A DNA stretch of 64,000 bases. Source: a bacterium (GTDB lineage Bacteria > Electryoneota > Electryoneia > Electryoneales > Electryoneaceae). The stretch lies in contig JAHLLH010000001.1 of assembly GCA_020444265.1 (NCBI GenBank), positions 372,001 to 436,000 of the forward strand, in the 5' to 3' direction. The notes below the pieces were generated by a model. The model was given only the letters and a program-made list of their open reading frames with translations. It had not been told where the DNA came from and did not search any database. Both the position numbers and the translations under genes were made by a program. This document shows positions 1-6,991 of this stretch, one piece after another; within the stretch, counting starts at the first letter, position 1, and every line of letters starts with the position of its first letter.

Positions 1-1
1 G

Positions 2-1120
2 GAGGTGCTTCTCCGTCAACGGCGACCCGTGGTGATCACCGGTACTCACGGTAAAACAACCACTTCCGCGCTGACCGCTTTCCTGCTCGACAAATGTGGT
101 CTTGAGCCGGGTTACCTGATTGGCGGGTCGCTGCTCGATTTTCCGGTATCTAGCCGTACGGGACAGACAGGGAAGCCTTTCGTCATCGAAGGCGATGAGT
201 ACGACACTGCTTTTTTTGATAAGCGAGCAAAGTTCTTCCACTATTTGCCGGAAATTGCCGTGGTTACCTCGATTGAGTTCGACCACGGGGACATCTACGA
301 TGACATCGATCAGATTGAACGAGCATTCCGGCTCATGCTGCGTCAGATTCCGCCACAAGGGCATCTGATTGCCTGTGCAGATGACCCACGCGCCCTGAGC
401 TTGACACAGGATGCACCTTGCCCCACAATGACCTATGGCTTCCATCCTGATGCACACTGGCGAGGCGAGTTTAGTGGGTATTCAGCTGGATTTGCAGGAA
501 TGGTGGTCTATCGAAGCGGAAAACGATTTGCCGAGCTGGCTGTGCCCCTCTCGGGCAAGCATAACCTGCAGAATACGCTTGCAGCGGTTGCTGTTGCAGC
601 AATTCTTGGTGCAACAGCTTCGGATATTCAAGCAGCCCTGATGCAGTTCAAGGGTGTGAAACGAAGGATGGAGGTCTTCCACCAAGCAAATGGAGTAACC
701 TTCGTTGATGATTTTGCGCACCACCCGACAGCTATCCGTGAAACCATCTCTGCCGCAAAAATGCGTTGGCCCGGTTCAACCCTGCATGTCCTGATAGAAC
801 CACGTTCGAATACGATGGTCCGAAAGATTCACACGGAAGAACTTTCGGAAGCGCTAGCGGATGCGGATAGAGTTTACTTGGGACCGATCCACCGGGTGGA
901 ACGGATTCCCAAGGAAGAACGTTTGGACCGCGAAGCGATCGTCTCCTCGCTGATGCAGGCAGGCGTGGAAGCGGAGGTGCAGGATGAAGTCGGTCCCCTT
1001 GTGGATAGTGTCCTGGAACGAACGAAATCAGGTGATGTCGTTCTGATTCTGTCCAACGGCGCATTCCATGGGATTTATGAGCTGTTTCGCGAGAGAACGG
1101 GTGGGGTGGCTCACTCTTGA
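2..1120 (+). CDS. mpl: UDP-N-acetylmuramate:L-Ala-D-Glu-mDAP ligase, 5'-truncated by window edge
   Basis: Cytoplasmic murein-recycling ligase that joins the released tripeptide L-Ala-gamma-D-Glu-mDAP to UDP-MurNAc. The reading frame is open to the left edge, so the true start lies outside the window; about 80-90 N-terminal residues are missing relative to the usual length of about 450. Visible motifs are the ATP-binding P-loop GTHGKTTT, the Mpl-type central segment EGDEYDTAFFDKRAKF (which separates Mpl from MurC), the Mur-ligase signature DDFAHHPTAI and the C-terminal EPRSNTM segment. It ends with TGA about 45 bases before a tRNA-Sec gene. High confidence on family. Confidence 0.93.
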   Translation, partial: EVLLRQRRPVVITGTHGKTTTSALTAFLLDKCGLEPGYLIGGSLLDFPVSSRTGQTGKPFVIEGDEYDTAFFDKRAKFFHYLPEIAVVTSIEFDHGDIYDDIDQIERAFRLMLRQIPPQGHLIACADDPRALSLTQDAPCPTMTYGFHPDAHWRGEFSGYSAGFAGMVVYRSGKRFAELAVPLSGKHNLQNTLAAVAVAAILGATASDIQAALMQFKGVKRRMEVFHQANGVTFVDDFAHHPTAIRETISAAKMRWPGSTLHVLIEPRSNTMVRKIHTEELSEALADADRVYLGPIHRVERIPKEERLDREAIVSSLMQAGVEAEVQDEVGPLVDSVLERTKSGDVVLILSNGAFHGIYELFRERTGGVAHS

Positions 1121-1126
1121 CGCATG

Positions 1127-1135
1127 TGTTATATT
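1127..1135 (+). promoter_or_regulatory. Extended -10 promoter of the tRNA-Sec gene
   Basis: TGTTATATT matches an extended -10 element (TG-N-TATATT). No good -35 hexamer lies 16-18 bases upstream, which is common for extended -10 promoters. The predicted transcription start near 1142 is about 20 bases before the tRNA 5' end. Confidence 0.55.
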
Positions 1136-1164
1136 CCAGCGCCTGATTGCGATGCGCAATCTGG

Positions 1165-1257
1165 GGGAGTGGATGTGATCCTGGTGGACACCGCGGCCTT
1201 CAAAGCCGTCCGCGGGGCTTGATCGCCCTGGCTGGATTCGATTTCCAGACGCTCCCG
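1165..1257 (+). tRNA. selC: tRNA-Sec (anticodon TCA)
   Basis: A 93-nt cloverleaf with all features of bacterial selenocysteine tRNA. The 8-bp acceptor stem GGGAGTGG/ACGCTCCC (1165-1172 with 1249-1256) has one G-U and a G-A at its base. The long 6-bp D stem GTG(A)TCC/GGACAC has loop TGGT and a bulged A at 1178. The anticodon stem GCGGC/GCCGT carries loop CTTCAAA with TCA at 1200-1202. A long variable arm is at 1210-1231. The T arm is a perfect 5-bp stem CTGGA/TCCAG with loop TTCGATT. The discriminator is G1257 and CCA is not encoded. It reads UGA as selenocysteine with SelA/SelB, which are not in this window. A dedicated promoter lies upstream and a terminator downstream. Confidence 0.88.
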
Positions 1258-1272
1258 CAACAAGACCTGTCA

Positions 1273-1310
1273 GAAGGCCCTGACCCAGTGGATCAGGGCC
1301 TTCTTCTTTA
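1273..1310 (+). terminator. Rho-independent terminator of selC
   Basis: Perfect 11-bp stem GAAGGCCCTGA/TCAGGGCCTTC (1273-1283 with 1293-1303) with a 9-nt loop, followed by TTCTTTA. It isolates selC from the downstream sensor kinase gene. Confidence 0.85.
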
Positions 1311-1384
1311 TCTGCACTCCCTGGTCCTCTTGCGGGAGTGTGGTAAGTTTGTACCTTTAAAAGAACAGTCGGATCGGGGGGCGT

Positions 1385-4300
1385 GTGCGAAGCAGGTGTT
1401 CCATAAGAAGTAAACAAGGTGGCAACCATGTCATCCACTTCTTGCTCTACCTACTGCTCGCTGTTTTCCTGATTCCACCCAATCACCTGAAGGCAGCGCA
1501 AACACACATCGCCTGGTCCAGGATTGAGCAGCCGGACACACTCCAATTCGATTCGATCATCGGGGCAGTCAACTTGGATACAATCTATCTGCTTGATCAG
1601 CAGAAGAGAATCATTGCGAAAGAAGGTATCGCATTCCGAGTGCTCCCACCCCTGACACGTGAAACTTTTTCACATATAGTCACGCATTTTGATGCAGATC
1701 GCCATCTTTTCGCAACAGTTCTCGATTCCGGGTACGCTTCCGAGTCTTTCTTGTGGGATGGCAAACGCTGGGAATCATTAGGGTTGATGCATGATGTCCC
1801 GGTTCGGCTGTTCACTTTTGGCCCAAATGGCAGTATCTATGCCGCCGGGGACTGGGGAACTATCTTCCGTCGCAAACCTGGTGGGACATGGCAGCAACTC
1901 GATTCTCCAAGTTCTCAGCATATTCTGGGTTTGCTTGTTCTCGGTGATGAGGATTATTGGATCGGGGCACGAGGCGAGGGTTTGTACCACATTCACGAGC
2001 AGGAAGTCGATCAGTATACATCACCTGCCACGGATTACGTTGATGTTAACCAACTAACAAATCTACAGGACGGCACTCTCACCTTCCGGGCGGGATCGGG
2101 CCTCCAGCTTGCTGTCGCAGAGGAGAAGATTGTTCCGATCCACGAGGTCACAGGGCTGGCCGAAAGCTACTTCGTGCGCACGTTAGATGGTAGTCGTGAC
2201 CTTTTTCAATCTCGGCAAAACCTTCTGATCAAGTCCGAACATTCAATAGAAAGCATAGCTTTCCAGGACGAACGGATTCGCCAGGTTCAGTTCCTGTCGG
2301 ACGGTCAGGCGCTGGCTCTTGATCAGGAGGGAGTGCTGCTACGTGGTGATCGGCAACGTGGTCTCTTTTTCCATGATGCAACCAATCGTTTTCGATTGGC
2401 TGGCTATCCGGCTGAAACCGTTCAAGCTGCAATGTTCCACGATCTAACAGGCAATGGTCAGGAAGAGCTGACTGTGCTTGTGAAGGGATCTGCTCCTGGA
2501 CTACATGTCTATGCCCGTGAGCAGCAAGCAGGGTTCTTGGAGATAACCAGCCAGACTGGACTCCCGACAAGTCCGGGAGCAACACATGTCGTACCGGGAG
2601 ACTTTAATCGTGATGGTTGGACAGATCTGGTTCTTTCCCTTATCTCCAAAGATGGGCTTGAACTGATTCAATACAAAAATCTTGGTCGTGGACGCTTTGG
2701 AAATCCAACCTGCACAGACCAGAAGCTCCAACAATTTGACCGTCCATCAGACTTGCTGCCACTTGATCTCGAGGGGGATGGAGATCTCGACTTACTCAGC
2801 GTTGAGTACTATGGCCCTCGTAAGCAGAGACGAGGCGGTGTGAGTTTTTATCAAAACCGAATCGGTGGAAGACTTCATCGGTTGGAAGAAGCTTCCCAAA
2901 CCATGCTGGGGTTTAATCTGCAAGCATTGTGCATGGATTTCAATAGCGATGCTGTACTAGACATGCTGCTCTGCACCCGGTGGATATCCGACAAGTTTTA
3001 CTTCGGTGGTCCAGATGGATTCCTCCTGGCCGACTCAACTGTGCTTCCTACAGGTAATCAGAAAACCAATCGTGAAGGCGGGTTGGCGTTGGATATGGAT
3101 AGTGACGGCGATCTTGATCTATTCTTGATCAACCATCAAAATGGATTTGAAATCTGGAAAAATGATGGGAATGGACAGTTTGCAGACGTGACGACCGAAT
3201 GGTTAAAGACTGAGAAAGAATATCCGTTCGCCCCGACAATACTCGCAGCGGCAGCCGTCGATCTCGATCTTGATGGGGACACGGATATCCTGCTCGCAGC
3301 CCGTAAAGATCAAACACAACAGGTTATTTTACTTGAAAACAGATCAGGTCAGCTGGTTTTGAGCGAAACGTCCATCGGTCTTGAAGATGTGATTCCAGAT
3401 ATTATCCTGCCCGTGGATGTGGATCAGGATGGCGACCTTGATCTCTATATCGCTGGTGAAAAAGGCAACCACCTTTTCCTCAATCGAACTGATCGGAGCG
3501 ACTGGCTAGTCGTCCGCCCGCATGGACGTGGAAGCAATCCCGATGGCTTGCATGCTGTGGTAGATGTTTTTCCAACGGGGGAGGTGTCCAATGCCACTCG
3601 CAGCTCACACCGAAGGGGGTGGTCAGGGGGCAACCTTTTCACAAGACCGCCCTATTCCGGACAAGTACCTAACGAGATTCGATTCGGGGCATTGCAGGGG
3701 GCGCGAGTTGATGTCCGGGTGGAGTTCTATGGTGGGCGTGTTGTATGGAAACGGGACCAGCTGGTAGGCCAGTTTCTGGATGTCTATGAAAGTTACTCGC
3801 TTGCCAGTCTCTCGTACCCGTGGTTTGGACGGCTGCGTAATCAGTTGAGTCGTGCAGATGTTCAGCGTTTTCTGCTAATTTTTATCTTTGCCTCTTTCTG
3901 GATGATTGCTATCGTCCAACTGGGCAGAAAACGATTGCAATGGGGTATTCTGTGGGTCTCATCCCTTGTGTCCCTGAACCAGGCGGCGTTCTGGACGGTC
4001 GCCATTCTCGCCATACGCAGCAATCATCCCTTCAGTTTTATTGCCCCGGTGGGGTTTGTAGTATTGGGAACCATCATCCCTTTCTTGACTTCCTGGAGTT
4101 GGAGACGGTTGAAACAGGCAGATATTCACCGTCAATCAGAGGTACTGCTGAAGCATCTTCTTGTCTTTAATCATGGCGAATGGGCACAGAATAACTTGAA
4201 CAGCCTGCAACGTCTTGTACCGCATTATCTGCAAGCTGAGGAAGAGTCCCCCCAATTGGAAGCGCAATGCCGTGACCGCATCCAGACATGGCAGGATATG

Positions 4301-5008
4301 ACGGCACCAAACCTTACCCAGCTCATCGAGGCAGGTCGTCACCTCTCCACTAAAGCTGTTGTCGTCCGTGGACTTCAGGAAGATGTTCAGTCCTTGCAGA
4401 GGCTTGTAGACGACGTGTCTGCTCGGTTGGCTGGAGGAGAACGTCAGCTTGACACTGACAATTTTGTTGATACCATTCAGGCGATACGAGGTGGGTTAAA
4501 ACAGCTGAAAACACACGTCTATCGGGACCATTCCTGCGATGCCATCGTGGTCGTCCGACATCTTCTCTCCCAGATGGAGGATACGGGTGATCTACATGGG
4601 GTGGAGGTGCATGTCGAGACCGGGCAGGAATCGATGTGGGTTTTGCTGCCATCTTTTGTCCTTGCCGATGTTTTGGACAACCTGTTGCGAAACGCTTTGA
4701 AAGCTTTGAAGGCAGCTGACAACAAGCAAATTCGGATCACAGCACAGAGCATGGGAGCGAAATGCCATCTCTTCGTGACGGATAACGGGTGTGGTATCAG
4801 TTCTGATGCGACGGATGCTATCTTCCTCGAAGGTATCTCACGTGGCGGTAGTGGTCATGGCCTGGCACAGGCGCGGGACCTGCTCAAGCGATTTGGGGGC
4901 GGTATCCATTTGCACTGGAGCGAACCCGGCAAGGGATCAACGTTTCGACTGGACTTGAACGAAGGGGTAAAGCGGAGTGAAAGCGACGCTGCTGATAATA
5001 GACGATGA
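1385..5008 (+). CDS. Exported FG-GAP/ASPIC-UnbV sensor fused to a histidine kinase
   Basis: A 1207-residue transmembrane sensor kinase, here inferred to read an extracytoplasmic signal. It starts with GTG, a basic N-region and a hydrophobic stretch (about residues 16-32) ending near KAAQ, a likely signal peptide. Residues about 40-390 are an unassigned propeller-like region. Residues about 400-690 hold at least six FG-GAP/VCBS calcium loops such as DFNRDGWTDL, DMDSDGDLDL and DVDQDGDLDL. Residues about 706-800 resemble an ASPIC/UnbV module. Three hydrophobic helices follow (about 825-905). The cytoplasmic part has a possible H-box around NHGEW (about 928), an N-box DNLLRNA, a G1 box DNGCGI and a G2 box GSGHGLA, a complete HATPase_c domain. 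It overlaps the response-regulator gene by 32 bases. The kinase call is firm; the H-box is tentative. Confidence 0.85.
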   Translation: MRSRCSIRSKQGGNHVIHFLLYLLLAVFLIPPNHLKAAQTHIAWSRIEQPDTLQFDSIIGAVNLDTIYLLDQQKRIIAKEGIAFRVLPPLTRETFSHIVTHFDADRHLFATVLDSGYASESFLWDGKRWESLGLMHDVPVRLFTFGPNGSIYAAGDWGTIFRRKPGGTWQQLDSPSSQHILGLLVLGDEDYWIGARGEGLYHIHEQEVDQYTSPATDYVDVNQLTNLQDGTLTFRAGSGLQLAVAEEKIVPIHEVTGLAESYFVRTLDGSRDLFQSRQNLLIKSEHSIESIAFQDERIRQVQFLSDGQALALDQEGVLLRGDRQRGLFFHDATNRFRLAGYPAETVQAAMFHDLTGNGQEELTVLVKGSAPGLHVYAREQQAGFLEITSQTGLPTSPGATHVVPGDFNRDGWTDLVLSLISKDGLELIQYKNLGRGRFGNPTCTDQKLQQFDRPSDLLPLDLEGDGDLDLLSVEYYGPRKQRRGGVSFYQNRIGGRLHRLEEASQTMLGFNLQALCMDFNSDAVLDMLLCTRWISDKFYFGGPDGFLLADSTVLPTGNQKTNREGGLALDMDSDGDLDLFLINHQNGFEIWKNDGNGQFADVTTEWLKTEKEYPFAPTILAAAAVDLDLDGDTDILLAARKDQTQQVILLENRSGQLVLSETSIGLEDVIPDIILPVDVDQDGDLDLYIAGEKGNHLFLNRTDRSDWLVVRPHGRGSNPDGLHAVVDVFPTGEVSNATRSSHRRGWSGGNLFTRPPYSGQVPNEIRFGALQGARVDVRVEFYGGRVVWKRDQLVGQFLDVYESYSLASLSYPWFGRLRNQLSRADVQRFLLIFIFASFWMIAIVQLGRKRLQWGILWVSSLVSLNQAAFWTVAILAIRSNHPFSFIAPVGFVVLGTIIPFLTSWSWRRLKQADIHRQSEVLLKHLLVFNHGEWAQNNLNSLQRLVPHYLQAEEESPQLEAQCRDRIQTWQDMTAPNLTQLIEAGRHLSTKAVVVRGLQEDVQSLQRLVDDVSARLAGGERQLDTDNFVDTIQAIRGGLKQLKTHVYRDHSCDAIVVVRHLLSQMEDTGDLHGVEVHVETGQESMWVLLPSFVLADVLDNLLRNALKALKAADNKQIRITAQSMGAKCHLFVTDNGCGISSDATDAIFLEGISRGGSGHGLAQARDLLKRFGGGIHLHWSEPGKGSTFRLDLNEGVKRSESDAADNRR

Positions 5009-6362
5009 TCCTGGGTTCCGTGAGGATTTGACCCTGTTGCTGGGGTCCAGCTACGATTGCCTGGTAGCTGCTGACTGGGCGCGAGCTGAGGCTATCCTCG
5101 AGAGCGAAGCGCTAGAAGTTGTACTACTCGATTTGTTGTTTGGTGACATGGCAAAAGGGATCGATTACCTAGAGACCATTCACAAACTGGATCCCGCTCT
5201 TCCGGTCATCCTGATCACCGAACACGCTTCCGTGGATACCGCCGTAGAGGCAATGAAGCGGGGAGCATTCAGCTACATCTCCAAGTCAACCTCGCCAGAC
5301 GAGCTGACTATCCTGATCGAAAAAGCACGGCAAGAACGACGGTTGCGTCTTCGTACACGTCACCTGCAGGAGGAAGTCAACCAGGATTACTATCGAATAC
5401 TCGGGGAAAGTCCTGCCACAAAAGGACTTCGCCAAAAAATCGCACAAGTAGCTCAGTCCGCCCAAACCGTCCTCATCACAGGAGAAAGCGGGACAGGAAA
5501 AGAGCTTGTAGCCAGGCGTATCCATCAACAAAGTGACCGTAGCTCGAAGCCGTTTATTGCGTTCAACTGCGCTGCCATTCCGCGTGACTTGCTCGAAAAC
5601 GAACTTTTCGGACATGAAGCGGGAGCATTCACCGGTGCCAACAAGCGAAAACCAGGCAAGCTGGAGCTGGCAGCGGATGGTGTCCTTTTTTTCGACGAGA
5701 TCGGTGAGTTGGCTTCAGATGCCCAGGGTAAACTCCTTCGTGTATTAGAAGAACGGGAATATGAACGAGTTGGCGGTGTAAAAACGCTCCAAACAGAAGC
5801 ACGAATTCTCGCTGCGACCAACATCGATTTACACGATGCGATGAGAGATGGGCGGTTTCGTGAAGATCTCTTCTATCGTCTCGAAATGTTCACCATTCAT
5901 GTCCCCCCACTGAGGGAACGAAAAGGTGACATCACGCTGCTTGTTGATCACTTCCTGGTCCGGGCGGCACACGAGATGAAAACACCTGTCAAACACTTTT
6001 CCAAGGAAGCTTTGGATGCCTTCCATACATACGATTGGCCTGGGAATATCCGTGAACTTCGAAACGCAGTCCTTAGTGCAGCGCTGATCGCAACAGAAGA
6101 GGAGATCGGGATAAGGCATTTGAATCCTCGTCTTGTGACGAAAGGTAGCGCGAGTGGCTCAGCAGATCGTGTACCTGCTACCTGGGCTGAAATGGATACA
6201 ATGCGGCAGGAAGCGGCGGATGCAGCGAGCCGTGAGGTGGAAACCCGATTCCTGAGAGAGTTGCTGATTCGTCACTCGGGAAACATCAGCAAGGCAGCTG
6301 AGCAGATTGGCATCCATCGAAGTAATCTTCATAGAATGTTGAAACGATGTGGTCTGGACTGA
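4977..6362 (+). CDS. NtrC-family sigma-54-dependent response regulator
   Basis: A 461-residue transcription activator that, when phosphorylated, remodels RNA polymerase-sigma54. The GTG start lies inside the kinase gene (32-base overlap), indicating a translationally coupled cognate pair. The receiver domain (1-120) has the acid pocket D10/D11, phospho-acceptor D52 and K103. The AAA+ domain has Walker A GESGTGKE, the sigma54-contacting loop GAFTGA (from residue 216), Walker B VLFFDEIGEL and GNIRELRN. The C-terminus is a Fis-type helix-turn-helix (GNISKAAEQIGIHRSNL). No domain is missing. A terminator and then a -24/-12 promoter follow directly, so the next genes are its obvious candidate target. 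Confidence 0.95.
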   Translation: MKATLLIIDDDPGFREDLTLLLGSSYDCLVAADWARAEAILESEALEVVLLDLLFGDMAKGIDYLETIHKLDPALPVILITEHASVDTAVEAMKRGAFSYISKSTSPDELTILIEKARQERRLRLRTRHLQEEVNQDYYRILGESPATKGLRQKIAQVAQSAQTVLITGESGTGKELVARRIHQQSDRSSKPFIAFNCAAIPRDLLENELFGHEAGAFTGANKRKPGKLELAADGVLFFDEIGELASDAQGKLLRVLEEREYERVGGVKTLQTEARILAATNIDLHDAMRDGRFREDLFYRLEMFTIHVPPLRERKGDITLLVDHFLVRAAHEMKTPVKHFSKEALDAFHTYDWPGNIRELRNAVLSAALIATEEEIGIRHLNPRLVTKGSASGSADRVPATWAEMDTMRQEAADAASREVETRFLRELLIRHSGNISKAAEQIGIHRSNLHRMLKRCGLD

Positions 6363-6388
6363 CCATATGTCGCGTAGTAACGCAACAG

Positions 6389-6415
6389 TGACGCTCGCAA
6401 GAGCGTCATTTTTTT
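6389..6415 (+). terminator. Rho-independent terminator after the NtrC-type regulator
   Basis: Stem TGACGCTC/GAGCGTCA with loop GCAA (6389-6408), followed by seven T residues. It separates the kinase-regulator operon from the sigma-54 promoter downstream. Confidence 0.92.
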
Positions 6416-6481
6416 ATTCCCCCAGCGAACGTCACTTCCCCAAACCTCAGTTAAACAACAACTAATGACTGGCCTTCAAAT

Positions 6482-6497
6482 TGGCATTGCGATTGCA
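6482..6497 (+). promoter_or_regulatory. Sigma-54 (-24/-12) promoter
   Basis: TGGCATTGCGATTGCA fits the sigma-54 consensus TGGCAYRNNNNTTGCW with correct spacing: GG at 6483-6484, GC at 6495-6496 and ten bases between them. Transcription would start near 6508, about 58 bases before the likely start of the receiver protein. The upstream 65 bases are AT-rich and include an imperfect dyad, CAGT (6448) and ACTG (6468), that could serve as an activator site. The promoter lies directly behind a sigma-54 activator gene. Confidence 0.8.
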
Positions 6498-6565
6498 TTT
6501 GGGAAATTCGGGATTACTGAAGCTGTGCGATGGGGACCACACACGCAAGTCAGGGCCGGCAGAAA

Positions 6566-6955
6566 ATGATTTCAGGGGTGGTACAGGAGGACACGATTCT
6601 AATCATCGATGATGATGATGTCTATGTTGAAGACATAGCTATCATGTTACGAAATAAATACAGAATAATTCATATAAAGTCATTAGACAGGGTTTGTGAA
6701 ACGATTATCACCGATAAACCCTCAATAATCCTATCGGATATGTTTCTTGGAGATGATGAAACAGGGATGGAGCTGTTCTCGATGCTGGAAAAATTGGATC
6801 ATGCTCCACCGGTTGTGATGATGAGTGATCGACCATCAGTAAAAGTGATTGTAGAAGCGATGAACCGAGGAGCAGTGACCTTCATGCCAAAATCTGCTGG
6901 TGTGGATGAGTTGACAAGCATTCTCGAGCAGGTACTTGAAGACAGAAAGAGTTGA
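6566..6955 (+). CDS. Single-domain response regulator (receiver only)
   Basis: A 129-residue CheY-like receiver with no output domain. Acid pocket IIDDDD (residues 13-18), phospho-acceptor D58 in LSDMFLGD, switch S87 and K109 are present. Its C-terminal part (VEAMNRGAVTFMPKS, DELTSIL) closely parallels the receiver of the upstream NtrC-type protein (VEAMKRGAFSYISKS, DELTILI), which suggests duplication from that domain. The start was chosen at ATG 6566, with AGGG about 10 bases upstream; ATG 6530 would give 141 residues. Codon use is more AT-rich than in its neighbours. It is the first gene behind the sigma-54 promoter and lies 36 bases before the lipoprotein gene. It could be a phosphate sink, competitor or relay for the upstream kinase (inference). 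Confidence 0.88.
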   Translation: MISGVVQEDTILIIDDDDVYVEDIAIMLRNKYRIIHIKSLDRVCETIITDKPSIILSDMFLGDDETGMELFSMLEKLDHAPPVVMMSDRPSVKVIVEAMNRGAVTFMPKSAGVDELTSILEQVLEDRKS

Positions 6956-6991
6956 TCGATAACGAAATCCTAGAAAAAAGAAGGTGAGATC

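Noticed and set aside
4977-5030. UGA recoding at the kinase gene end as a selenoprotein
   Set aside because: The frame after the TGA closes within a few codons and the NtrC-type gene occupies the overlapping frame. No in-frame UGA with a convincing continuation was noticed elsewhere.
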